The translations under genes were made by a program, and so were the position numbers. The notes under the pieces were generated by a model that did no database searches, was not told where the DNA came from, and was given only the letters and a program-made list of their open reading frames with translations. 64,000 nt of DNA from Argentina anserina (taxonomy: Eukaryota; Streptophyta; Magnoliopsida; Rosales; Rosaceae): contig NC_065877.1 of the NCBI RefSeq assembly GCF_933775445.1, forward strand, positions 16,492,001 through 16,556,000, in the 5' to 3' direction. Position 1 is the first letter of the stretch; every line of letters begins with the position of its first letter. Positions 32,277 through 43,483 of the stretch are shown here, piece after piece.

Positions 32277-32630
32277 GTGAATTTGGATCTTAAAATTCGA
32301 AAAATGAACCTCGGAACGTCAAAACTTGACGTCGTTTTGGCCTCTTGGCCGTACCCGGTTACTGTTCCAGCATTTCCGGAACATTTTTCGGCGTTTTTGG
32401 TCACCTTCCGGCCACTTTACGGAGTTTCCGGCACCACCACCCGATTCCTGCCGGCGTCCCCTATAGGACCTGCAACTCCGGCCTCCATACCGGCCACCGC
32501 CGGTTGGTTTTACAGCAATCGGCACTACCGGTATCTGGTGCGTTTTTCGTCATTTCTCGTCATTTTTCCAGCATATTTGCCGCAGTTTTTGCTGCCACAT
32601 TTTCCCAGTCCAAATTTCACCCGGTTTTGA
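32277..32630 (+). other. Conserved Phe/Pro-rich open frame in the Copia-B spacer
   Basis: 117 codons starting MNLDLKIRKMN in the gag-pol spacer. The equivalent frame in Copia-D (47163-47504) starts MNLELKNLKSG and in Copia-A (13064-13387) starts MIFKLQNLENG. Whether it is translated is unknown; the frames do not stay in register along the whole length between copies. Confidence 0.35.
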
Positions 32631-33358
32631 GTTCTTTTAACATGGTTTTCCAGTTAATTTGTAGGTTTTCTCCAAGTCGTTTCTTAACTCAAACGATTTA
32701 TTATTATTGGTGACCACCTGCACCAATTGGATGATTTTTACCACCATAATTGTTTGATGTTCAACTACTCTAATACCATGTTTTTCCAGCTCTGAAGTTG
32801 AAAAATGTAGTTCTATTGCCATGTGATACACTCGATGGGATTGCAGTTTGTTTCAATCCCCCCCTCTTATAATATCCTACGGCGTATTGTCTAAAGAAGT
32901 TCACCGCATCGCTGACTCTCTTAATTTTATTTTGAGAATGTCCCGCAATGAAATCAAGTGTCTTGCTAAATGCGTAACCACCCACACTGTCCTACGGCGT
33001 AGGTAGTTATTTTACGGATCTCGTGCGGAGATTGTGTTTTATACATTCATGTCTTGCTAAGTTTTAAAAGGCCATACATGCCAATGATAAATTTTCATCT
33101 TGATATTGGTGTTGAGATGGAGAGGAATAAATCTGTCAGATTTCGTTGACAATAGCTTTTTCAAACTTCGATAGTATCTTTGTTAGCCTACAGACACAGC
33201 TTTGCTTGCATGTACCAGTATCTTTATGTAACTCAAGATTCTTTGAATCATGGGTTCGGTTTTGCTGTCTTATCGGTTTTGACATGATCATTTTTGGTCA
33301 TTTTGAATGAGATATGATGATTAGAGTTCTTTGAAATCCACATGATCATATATTTTTC

Positions 33359-33621
33359 ATGTTCATGAAGCGATTGGAGGACCACCTCACCCGTGCTCCA
33401 CACGGTGAGGCCGTGCCTATTCGTGCCATGCACGGTGAGGCGGACCCTGCCCCTCTCGGCAGCTCCATGACATTCAGGCTGTCGGTGGCGGCATCCCCTA
33501 CTTCACAGGAGCTTGTGATGCCTCCTTTGTTTTCTAATGCCTCAATGGCAATCTCTGATGTCCATCACTTATTTTGCAAAGTTTGTTCTCTTGCTAGATT
33601 TCGAGGAAGTCCTTCATTTGT
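33359..33621 (+). pseudogene. Copia-B pre-integrase fragment
   Basis: The frame has RLEDHLTRAPHGEAVP and DVHHLFCKVCSLARF, matching the zinc-finger linker of Copia-D (48330-48590). At about 33621 the sequence jumps directly into the interior of the LTR, marking a large deletion. Confidence 0.8.
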
Positions 33622-33773
33622 TAAAATTCGCATCTCTGTAATAGATTATGATTCCGAATCTTACGGGATTGCGGTTATATAATGCTTATATATAGGCCAC
33701 ATTATCAATCAATAAAGGGTTACATTCTGTTCTTTTACGTTGTTATTATTCTCGTTTCATTATCTTGCAACAC
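33622..33773 (+). repeat. Truncated 3' LTR of Copia-B
   Basis: Starts at ATTCGCATCTCTGTAATAG, equivalent to about position 70 of the 5' LTR, and ends TTGCAACA. Confidence 0.85.
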
Positions 33774-33778
33774 TTTTA

Positions 33779-34194
33779 AAATATTCCATTTTTCTTACGG
33801 TAATAAGCAGACCACCAATTTAGAGCCCCTGGAACAAGCATCATCTTATTGCCACATCTAGTTTTCAAGAACATCAAAAGTCCTGCTGGCTTGCTGCTGC
33901 ACATGATGCCTAGTTGTTCAAGAACAAAAAATTCAATTTCATTATGAACTAATTAAGTATGGATTCATCAAATATACCTAGTCTCTATATATATGTCACA
34001 ACCTGACCAATCCACCTTTCTTATGGCACAATGATTCGTTCAACCATAAACACAAAGGGACAGTAATTTAACACTTTCAGAATGACTCATCTTACTAGAA
34101 GCACTGTGATGCTTGCATTGTTTAGTGAGCATACATTGTCACTTTGTGCCTACAGATCACACTGTAACGAGCTTTGAAAAACAAATATAGGTTG
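33779..34194. other. Spacer without recognised features
   Basis: AT-rich sequence downstream (in gene sense) of the kinase relic. No coding or repeat feature supported. Confidence 0.4.
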
Positions 34195-35648
34195 TCAATT
34201 AATGCATTCTGTTTCACTAATTAGCATGGAAACTAAATCCTGTGTTGTTGGCCTATTCATAGCAAGGTCATGTACACAAAGAAGACCAACACGAATGCAT
34301 CTCAAAACTTCTAATGGAGAAAATGAGTCGGCCAACACTTCATCCATTAAGTCAAGTATCCTGCATTCGCTCCATAATTGCGATGCCTGTGACATCTCAA
34401 AGTTCAGAATAATTCTACTAAAATTCAAGGTGGAGAGACATAATAACTTTAGTAGATAGTCAGGGGCTGAAGGATTCAAATATATAATTTATGTTCGAAA
34501 AACTAAACTTTCTTCTCTAGTAGGGCAACCACTTGACCTAAAAGCACAATATTCATAGAATGAGGGCAACCAATGTATGTCAAAATAATCAGGTGTACTA
34601 GATGCATCAGTAACTTACATAGGCAACAATTATGGAAGGCTGGTATTCTTCTTGCCACTGACTATCTCCAATGACAAGACACCAAAGGACATCAGATTTT
34701 ACATAAAATGTTCCACCCATGGCATACTCTAGAGACATATAGCCACTGCAATTGAGAGTGCAATAAGTTATATATATGATGGAGTCATAGCATAAGGTAG
34801 GGGTGGGCATAAAAAATGAAAATCCCGATCCCGTCCCGAAATTCATAGGGACGGGATGGGGCGGAGGTCTAAAAATGTTTGTCCCGTCCCAATCCCGTCC
34901 CGCTTCATAATAGTGGGATGGGACGTGGGACGAATAATTTATATCTCATTTCGTCCCGTCCCGTCCCACCTTTAATGAAAACTTAAATATTCTTATATAT
35001 TTGTATCAAAATGAAACTAATTTATATTCTTAATAACTCCAAAATTATATCAACTCAAATAATAATGGTAAATTATAATATTTTGAACATAATATGCATT
35101 TTTTTGTTAAAATTTCATTATTGAATGTTATTTTATTATGAAAAAATAAAAATATAGGTTTTTATTTAACTTCATAGAAAGGTGGGATTTGTCCCGTCCC
35201 GTCCCAACATGGATTAATCCCGAGTGGGATGCATTCTTAAAAACCCTCGTCCCGTCCCGATCCTGTCCCGATTCAAAAGAATGGGACGGGACATGGGATG
35301 AGCCTCGTCCCGTCCCGTCCCGTCCCATCCCGTCCCGTGCCCACCCCTAGCATAAGGGCACCAACCAGGTCAAGCCAGTAGAAGTTCGGAAGCCCAATCT
35401 TGGTGTAATGGAACAGGCGGAGACCCAGGGTTTGGGCAGAGAATGATCCACAAATTGAAGTACAAGTGAGAAATACTGGATCACTAGCAGTGGCGCTATT
35501 AAGAGAAGGACTAGCAGTAAAACTGGAAAGCCAGCAGAACAAGAGTTAACCCCCACATGAACACAAAGCAAACTATTCGACCTCCAAGATGGACACATTG
35601 ATCTGAATGCGTGTGGTTCAAAATGTGCAACTTGTTCACCAGCCATTT
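34195..35648 (-). pseudogene. S-domain-type receptor-like kinase pseudogene
   Basis: Minus-strand exon 34745-34619 starts after a TTGCAG acceptor and reads GYMSLEYAMGGTFYVKSDV. This is kinase subdomains VIII-IX, where the normal APE-region Pro is Leu; it then loses frame in what should be the SFGVLLLEIVSG block. The final exon (about 34440-34195) reads LWSECRILDLMDEVLADSF, then GLLCVHDLAMNRPTTQDLVSML. It matches the end of G-type lectin S-receptor-like kinases and ends early at ECIN. The segment upstream, 35648-35350, has an open frame with a hydrophobic stretch (PVLLLVLLLIAP) but I cannot match it to the S-domain. A hAT element separates it from the kinase exons. Most of the gene is missing. 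Confidence 0.75.
34798..35349. mobile_element. hAT non-autonomous element rich in GTCCC repeats, 552 bp
   Basis: Inverted ends TAGGGGTGGGCA and TGCCCACCCCTA, flanked by a perfect 8-bp duplication GCATAAGG (34790-34797 and 35350-35357). Subterminal CCCGTCCCGTCCC-type repeats occur in both halves, with an AT-rich core. Non-coding. Confidence 0.95.
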
Positions 35649-36825
35649 TCAGAGAAGCTACTCGTTTAATAGTATAAGGTAAACTTGTAAATTTTCGATA
35701 ACCATTTTTATAAATTCTTGTAATTTATTAAAATGGTGTTTTGAGTAAATTCACGTTCTACGCTTTCAAGTTAGTTGACATTTGTGACACGGAAGTGTTT
35801 TTGGAATTTCAAAGTCGAAAAACGTTAAATTCCTTTAACTCAAGAGTTGACTTTTAATATGTCAATCATCTTTGAAAACTTCTTTTACAGAAGTTGTAGA
35901 GCTCGTTAATATGAGTTTGTAGACACGTGGCACACTTAAATCAGATGTCGTATGTGAAAGTTGTTCGCAACAGAAGTTTAGTTTCCGATTTTGGAAGGGG
36001 TATATAAGGACAATTTTGGAAACCTAAAAACCAGAAAATCACATTTGAACCAAATAGCTGCATGACTTGCGACTGTTCACTCTCCTTCCCCAAATCGACG
36101 CTGATCTTCTCCTCTGTCGATCTCCCTCGCCTCGCCGCCAATTCTGTCGCCACCGGTCTCTTTAGAACCGCAGGGCATGCCGTTCAAAGCTTAGGGTGGT
36201 GGCACATGGCTACCCATCACCTAGCAGTCACACCAACGTCTGGAAGTTTCGCATCTTTCCTACGTTGTTGTTTTCTCCATCGCCGATGAGTCTAGGGCTC
36301 GAGACCATCTGCAATCGACCACTCTCATATCTTAGAACACGTATGCAAGAGCTTGAGAAGTCGTTTAGGAATACAACTCCAAGCTACAACTGCTGCACTG
36401 AGGGAGAATTGGCAGCTGCATTCCAGCAGTTCTCCAGCCGTTTTGGCAACCATTGTAGGTATGGAGATCCTTCCCCTCACTTGACTTGCTAGTTAGGATT
36501 GTATTGAGCGAGTGTGGTTAGGAATTTGAGGAGCAAGGGGTGGATGTGAGGTGGTGGTTTTCGGCAGCAGGTGCCACTGTGTTTGGGATGCAATTTTCAA
36601 TTAAGATATGAGGTTATGTTTCATGTTTATGCCCTGTGTGTTGTTATGAGTAAGTAGAACTAATGCAATTCTCATGTTTGATTTCAGCAATGGCTGGTTG
36701 TGGGCAACTGTTTAGGGAGATTTTAGAGAGAGTTAGGTTAGTTAAATATGATGTTGGTTTTATTTTACTAAGTGAAGACTATGTCACTTAGGTATAGACG
36801 AGGCGAGAGAGTGAGCCACACTTGG
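35649..36825. other. Unclassified spacer
   Basis: A TATATAAG motif at about 36001-36008 precedes a GC-richer stretch (36070-36480) with open frames at 36062-36289 and 36196-36492 that match nothing I know. The layout (TATA, then leader-like sequence running into repeat R1) would fit the LTR or leader of an unclassified retroelement. Confidence 0.35.
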
Positions 36826-37560
36826 TGTAGTTGAAGACACAGTGGGAATAAGAGGTGAGTAAATCTCACGTTATTAATGTTACTTTTTTGTCATTGACAT
36901 AATGTAGTGATTTATATATGTCTATTTAATGATAAATGTGATATGCATATATACATTGCTATATTATATGATGATATCATTAAATATATGCAGAATATAG
37001 TGATGTTAATTGTGGTTTATTGTGTGGATGATGGGACCGGAAGGGAACAAAATGTACCTTCTAGTAAAATGGTTTATTGTTGTGGTGTTAGGCCGAAAGG
37101 GAAGAAAATGTACATTTCGGTAGAAGTGTTGTTTCATTGTGAGTCTTTATTGTTTTGCCTTAATGGCGGCCTAAGTGGCGTTAGGCAAATGTCAAAACCA
37201 CACATTGGCCGGGTGTGGGGATGATTAGCTAGAGCTCTAGTCTTTATTGCCAATCTATTCAGGGGAGCGATGACATGGTCGCTATAACCCTTGGAATATA
37301 ATTTTGAGAGTTGAATGGATATTTTTCCTTCTTACTGTTATTGGTTCTAGTGTTTTATAATAGACCTAAACTAACATTTGAGTGTTGCTTTAGGTTTTGA
37401 ATTTTGGGTTGAGTTGTTATTGATTATTCAATGGAGTTACTTCTTTTATCTTGCTTACTCATACGTGTTGTAAACCTTACCGGATTTGTGTTTACAATCA
37501 CGGTGCACCAATTGATGGTGTAGGTGATAGACCTGCATGTGGTGATTAGCGGGCTTGAGG
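36826..37560 (+). repeat. Dispersed repeat R1, first copy
   Basis: Shares GGTGAGTAAATCTCAC, the GGAACAAAATGTACCTTC box, TGCCTTA.TGGCGGCCTAAG, GATTAGCTAGAGCTCTAGTC and a CTTACCGGATTTGTG...CGGTGCACCAATT block with 40250-41300 in the same order and orientation. Non-coding; class unknown. Confidence 0.75.
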
Positions 37561-37889
37561 AGCTTTTGTTGGAGGATCGCCAAGTAGTCCCTCTTTTCAT
37601 TTTGGTGAGGATTCAAGTGAATTTTACATTATCAAAATTATATTAGTAATTTGTAAATATTTGTGATATATTGTTCATGTTGACTGAGTCACTTTTTGAA
37701 CTCAGTTTTTGATTCACTGTTATTATAAAGTGGTTTCAATGTAATTGAAGTTATTTTAGAGTTATTCACAACTTTGAAATTTGAAATTTTATCGTTCAAA
37801 TTTCCAGGTTGTGACAAAACCTTCATTGGACAGCAGTCATAGCAGCATGTAGAAGACTACTATATAACTATCATTACAGGTAAACATAT

Positions 37890-38440
37890 ACTTTTCACAA
37901 TCATCCCCCATGTCCACAACAAAAACATGGTTGTAAGAATCTGGGAAATATCCAAGATCCTCTCAATCTTCGGGTTCAGTTAGAGACCACAGTTTGTTGG
38001 GCTGAGCCACGCCAAAGTAGACCAACAGGCCCTCACCATCACAGATTTCGGCGAGGGTGACAAAGATCTTGGTGCCCACAACAACAATATTGCAGGTCTT
38101 CCACCTCACACAACTACGACGACAACCACCATCAAATTTAGCTGGAAGGTTGGGGACAGAAACCCATACAGATTTGGTTTTGGGGTCAAATACATGAAAA
38201 TAAAACGCATCTGAATCCTCGCGCCAACCCGAATGAATTCTAGAGAGAGCATAGAGCTTACCATTGATCTTCCGCAGCTAGGGATTCGTATTATCTCCTA
38301 GCAATGTTGGAATCACATGGGGGGGGGGGGTTTGGGTTTGTGGTTAGAACCACATGTGGTGCTGTTGATGAATCTGGGGTTGGGTTCCACACTTGGATTT
38401 GTCTGCCAGACATAGATTGATATAGGGAACTCGTTCAAAC
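37890..38440 (-). pseudogene. Kelch-like (F-box/kelch type) fragment
   Basis: On the minus strand a long stop-free frame from about 38278 reads KINGKLYALSRIHSG, then FDPKTKSVWVSVPNLP and WKTCNIVVVGTKIFV. This spacing of G-LYA and F.P.T..W resembles kelch repeats of plant kelch or F-box/kelch proteins. A TAG lies just before it and a TGA after LTEPED, beyond which the frame continues with DLGYFPDSYNHVFVVD. A run of 12 G at about 38321-38332 lies in the 5' flank. A relic; exact subfamily unknown. Confidence 0.6.
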
Positions 38441-39059
38441 GTACTTTTTGGTACCTACGAATTTTTATGACCCAAAAAGGTACTTGAATCATTACTCTGT
38501 TACCTAATATGGTACCTTCATAAGGTTTTCCATTAAATTGATTCTGTGATATGTATTTTGACTTTTTTGGCCCAATAATTTATGGGTAAGACAAGAATTT
38601 AAATTAGTTTTGTTATTATTGCTCAACAGACTATATATATGTTGTAGGAGGATTATTTCTGTAATCTCCTTGGTATATCTTGTCCTAATTAGTATAGCCT
38701 AGTTAGATTAGGAATAATATCTTATCCTAGATTCATCGGGATCTTTGATGTAATATATATAAGGCTCCATATCTATCAATAAAATTAATATCATTCTCGA
38801 ATTCATTCTATTGTTTCACGTTATCAGACATGTAGCTCTATCCCTGAATTCCTAGGTCTAAAACCCGAATATAAAAACCTAAAACCTTATATTTTTTTTC
38901 TAGCCGGCCGCACCTTTGCCTTAGCGCCGCCGGCCTCCCAACCCGAGCTCATCCTCCCCTAGCCTCCTTTGCCACCACCCCTATTGAAGAAGAAGATTAG
39001 GCTCCAAGATTGCAAGAGCAGAGGAAAAGAAGAAGAAGATTCAAGACATTGCAATCAAG

Positions 39060-39433
39060 GTAAATTTATAAAATATTAAGGTTCTTGCTTTCAATAAAAT
39101 TTATTTTGATGAGATTTTTGTCTTGCATCGGGGACTTTCAAACTCCCTTTTATTGTCAACCCAATTCTTCTGCTTCTCGGGTGATACACAGGGGTATGAT
39201 TCCCCTAGTATCGAGTTTTAGGGGCGGTTAAAAGTGTCATCGATACCATCCGTAGCAGTTGAATGTAGCTACATATGAAAAAAAAAGGAAGAACAATAAA
39301 AAAAATTTTGATCATGGCAGTCATAGTCACAAATTTTCATCAATTATACCCTTACAATTGTTTCGAAATAGTTTTATTTAATCAAACTTGTTTCGTTAAT
39401 TCAAAACTAACATCTTTAATGTTTTCTTTATAG
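39060..39433 (+). other. Putative leader intron of Copia-C
   Basis: Donor-like CAAG|GTAAAT at 39060 and acceptor-like TTCTTTATAG ending at 39433, with the gag ATG at 39434 abutting it. Same arrangement as Copia-A though the sequence is unrelated. Confidence 0.5.
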
Positions 39434-39795
39434 ATGCTTGAACACTCACTAACGGAGTTTGATATCCTAGATGCTCATGGTACTGAGCACAAAAGATGGG
39501 TGTCACACGTGGAAATCACGTTCATTGGCAAGAAGTTTACTGCTGCAATCAAGCCTCCAAAAGATAAAAGCGGAGGCTACGTCCGAAGAGGTGAAAGCTC
39601 GGGCCTTGATGTTTTTCTCAGGCGTCATATGGACAAGGTACTCAATAAACAATGTCTCAAGTATACAAATCCAAAAGTTATGTGGGATGTTCTCGCATAA
39701 GGTTTGACAATGTGCATGATGCACAACAACCAACTCTAAATGCTGAGTGGAGAACTATACGCCTACTGGATTTTGCCAAAATGTATGATCATTGT
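39434..39795 (+). pseudogene. Copia-C gag fragment
   Basis: The frame from 39434 reads FDILDAHGTEHKRWVSHVEI, then MDKVLNKQCLKYTNPKVMWD, matching the UBN2-like capsid start of plant Copia gag (cf. Copia-A YHRWVSNMEL and PKELWDKL). A frameshift near 39700 and truncation follow. Confidence 0.78.
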
Positions 39796-40249
39796 TAGAC
39801 GAATTGGGTGGTAAATGTTGAATGTCATGGGTAGGCAGAGCATAAGGCACACGAGCTGCCACGTAATGTGACGTGTGGTGACTCATATGGTTATTGTTAG
39901 GAGCAGTAGAGTTCTCCTTTAACTAATGCTCGTTGGTGCGAGCTTGGGGACATGAATTGTAGTTAGTTATCATATCGACAAGTGAGGTACTTTCCGAGTT
40001 CATTTCTATGAAGATAGCCAGTGTGTGTAGACATGAGCTTTGAAAACGGTGTCTAGCACTGATTTGTTATCAAGCAAGTTATTTGGAGACCTTATGAGGT
40101 CTCGGATGAAGATTGTCTCATGTGAGTAACTCTTTGGATTAATGGTTAAGTGTTGGTAATGTTGCGATCGCTTTTGTGTAGTCTTACTAAGTTGATATTT
40201 CATTATGATTAGGTGCTTGATGTAGTGTGTTATATGCATTGGCATTTGA

Positions 40250-41300
40250 TGGGAGAAGACGCAACGGGATTTAAGGTGAGTAAATCTCACTTGTATCAAA
40301 TATAATTTGATGCTAACATAGTCCATACATCATTAATCTTTTAAAAATGGTTCTAAAAATATGTTTTAGTTTTAAATAACATGAACTTGATCATCAACGG
40401 TTCATGGATAAGTAAATAGTATTTTTATACATGATTTTTAAAGGGTTTTGGTGATTATGGACTATGGTTAATGTTGAGAATGAAATTAGTTTGTGCTTGT
40501 GATTATTGATATAGTATAGTATAGTCTATTTGTATATGTATATTTAATGGTAATAACAATAAACGTATACATATTTCTATATTATATTATATACGGTTAT
40601 TATTGAGTATTTTGGGTTAATTGAATGTGGCTATTTGATAATGTGGCGGAATGGAACAAAATGTACCTTCCGGTAAATTAGATTATTTGATGTTGATTGT
40701 GGTTTATTTGTTGTGGATTTTGTTTATTGTGTGGAGGAGAGGACCGGATGAGAAGAAAATGTACATTCTGGTAGTGTTATTTCATTGTGAGTGTTTGTTG
40801 TTTTGCCTTAGTGGCAGTTAAAGTGGCAAAAATTGAAATTTATGTTGTTTTGCCTTTGTGGCGGCCTAAGTGGCGTTAGGCATGTGTTAGAAGCACACAT
40901 TGGTCGGGTTTGAGGATGATTAGCTAGAGCTCTAGTCTTTATTGTCAATCTATTCATGGGGTAACAATTTGGTTGATGTAACTCATGAATAGATATGTGA
41001 GTGTTGTGTGAATCTATTCATTGGGGCGACGTGAGGGTCGCTGTAGCCTTAGAAATAGACTTTTGTGAGTTGAATGAATATTATTTCCATCTTGTTGTTG
41101 GTTCTAGCATCCAAGAGGGACTAGAACCAAGGTGTGTGATTTGTGTTGGGCCTTCAAAGCTTATGTTGATTATTTTGTAGAGTTAATTATAATTTTGATG
41201 GGTTTGCTCATACAGGCTAAAAATCTTACCGGGTTTGTCGCTTGCAATCTCGGTGCACCAATTAATAGTGTAGGGTTATACGTGTAGGTGAGAGCTTTTC
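40250..41300 (+). repeat. Dispersed repeat R1, second copy
   Basis: Same ordered boxes as 36826-37560, but about 300 bp longer because two boxes recur (TGCCTT.GTGGC twice, CTATTCATGGGG / CTATTCATTGGGG twice). Ends with the ACCGGGTTTGT...CGGTGCACCAATTAATAGTGTAGG block. Confidence 0.75.
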
Positions 41301-42923
41301 AGGGTTGTAGAGATGGAGTTTAGATTACAATTTAGGAATATGGTAACTTAATGACACTTAAGCCGCACTTCTAAGTTTTATTCATATGATTCTCTACTTA
41401 AAGCTCGAATGTCAATAGTAATTTAATATGCCAAAATCATAGTAGGTAACATAAACCGTAACCCCAACGAATCCATTTTCATTTCCGAATTTACTTACGA
41501 ACCCTATCATGTTATAAACTTCTTTTGCTTAACCTCTAACCTTACAATAAGTGTAACATGCATACAACATTTTCGATCCTTAACTTTTATTTAGTTTCTC
41601 ATTTCGGGATATGGTCACGTTCAAATTTTAACTTCTAGATCTTTAAACTATCAACTCCATCTTTAAGAGAATTACACGTCATCACCATTTCCAATTATTA
41701 AACTTTGAGTTCAACTCAATTTGAAGGAAACGGTAATCCCATAGTACTTAATTCCACATATGAACTTAGGCTATTACTTATCATATCTCAATTTCATTCT
41801 TAACTGACAAGTCATGCATGATAATCCCAATCAAAACAAATTCTCCAACTATAATCCAAATGTCAATTCACTCGAACCATTTAAGAAATAGTCACATTTA
41901 ATTGAACACTTCTTTCACTTTTACCACAATATACAACTTTAGTTTGGCTAATACCTTGCTAAAATAAACAACAATTTTAACATTCATTCCTTAACAATTC
42001 AAGTATCGAAGAACTTGAATAATTGAGGATATGTTACTAACATTTAGGCATCCTTCACTTAACTATAAGTATGACTTTTACCAGTTCTGAATGTTAATTC
42101 TTGCATTCCTTAGGATATGGTAGCTCTAGGATAGTTTGGTCCATATCCTAGTCTCATTTACACCTTTCGCATAATCACAACAAGAAGCTATAAGCATGCA
42201 CAATTCCATTTATTCTATCTATTCTTTTCAATCACATTCAAGTGTGGATAGCAGATTGCTCAACATTCAGGTGTATTTGGATAATTAAGTATTAAATCTT
42301 ATGTACTATGAGCGTTTTTCTTTTCAAACTTAGCGATTTTATTACGCAAAATTTGGTCAAAAGACCCATAACGTCAGTTGGGATAGACCCATACCAACTA
42401 CTACGAGCGTTAGTATCTTATGTTCTCATCTTGAATAGATCACGGAAACTGGCACTCCATGAGTTGCATAATCAAGAAGTTGGAATGAATTATTAAATAA
42501 AAATACTTTTAGCTACTCTCAATGTCATTTTCTGTTTTCCAGATGTGTATTTATAAGTGTTACTATGTTTTAATTTATTGCAATCTTGAATAAAGTTCAT
42601 AATTGCTGCTCATTTATAGTTGGTGCACAGCGTACAAAGTTATTCACTTAGTCTAAATCTCGTCGAATCATTGTAATTCTTATTTTAACTAATAAAAATA
42701 ATTAAATGCAAGTAACCTAAGATCTTATGTATCACCATATCGGTGGATCACCACTCAAAAGAACAAATTAATGTAGAATCGATCAAGATAGCAAAAGGGC
42801 ACCATAAGGTTACTTGTACAACTGTCTAGGTCAGAAACTAATCTCAATCACCAAGATTGCCGGACTATAAAAAATTCTACCCAAATTTAGGTCCCTACAC
42901 TTGATTCGTGTAAATAATAGTTC
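41301..42923. other. AT-rich intergenic region, nothing recognised
   Basis: No coding frame, terminal repeat or RNA gene found. Many imperfect short phrases suggest old, degraded repeat DNA. Confidence 0.4.
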
Positions 42924-43109
42924 TGTTCCGGGAGAATTATTATTCTACATTTATGTGTGTCTTAGCTTTAATAGATTTCTTGTTAAAAGATAGATTAACA
43001 TCTCTGTAATAGATTATGACTCCAAAACCTACGGGATTGTGGTTTTGTAATGCCTATATATAGGCCCCCATATCATTTAATAAAGCCACAGTTATTTCAT
43101 CCTGCATCA
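42924..43109 (+). repeat. 5' LTR of Copia-D
   Basis: TGTTCCGGGAGAATTATTAT...CCTGCATCA, followed by CGTTATCACACAC. No 3' partner is in the window. Confidence 0.9.
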
Positions 43110-43483
43110 CGTTATCACACACTTTGCTCTAAAACCCTGAACTTTTAGAGCCCTAGAATTTTTTTTCCCCGCCGGCCGCCCTTGTCTCCAACCTCCGGCA
43201 ACTTTCCCGTCGGTGACATCTCCTGCGCGCCCCCGATGCCGACCCGTGCAGCCCCCGCCAATCCCTGCAGCCTCTGCCCGCAACCCCTGCAGACTCCCGC
43301 AGTCTCGCAGCTCAGCAGGGTCTCATCCGCATTCGCTCCGCGAAATAATCTTTTTACCCTGCAAGACCCCGCATCAAAGCATTCAAGATTGCTCCCCCCG
43401 CGTATTCACGCTAGCAACGCGGACTTAACAAGCAAGTCTTCGCTCAAAAGAAGCTACTCTCGTCTTCTCCATACCTTCAAAAG

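Larger units (their letters stand above)
29921..33773 (+). mobile_element. Copia-B: internally deleted relative of Copia-A
   Basis: It starts with a 216-bp LTR (29921-30136, TGTTCCGGG...GCAACA) and ends in the last ~150 bp of the same LTR (33622-33773). Flanks CTTCT (29916-29920) and CTTTT (33774-33778) are a 4-of-5 match to a target duplication. It keeps a leader with a GTAAGC donor-like site (31223), the conserved leader-intron sequence, a gag start (MDASSSR at 31579), the gag-pol spacer (about 32100-32940) and a pre-integrase piece. Most of gag and all of the integrase core, RT and RNase H are gone. It could not have moved without help. Confidence 0.85.
38640..39795 (+). mobile_element. 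Copia-C: 5' end of a different Ty1/Copia family
   Basis: A 179-bp LTR (38640-38818, TGTTGTAGG...GTTTCA) is followed by CGTTATCAGACATG, the PBS-like start shared with the other Copia elements here. A leader and putative intron (39060-39433) lead to a gag start. The sequence breaks off near 39795 inside gag and no 3' LTR is seen. Confidence 0.82.

Noticed and set aside
33994..37816. TGTCACAACCTG (33994) and CAGGTTGTGACA (37805) as ends of one large element
   Set aside because: The intervening DNA holds a kinase relic with its own hAT insertion and no retroelement genes; no duplication was found, so a 12-bp match alone is insufficient.
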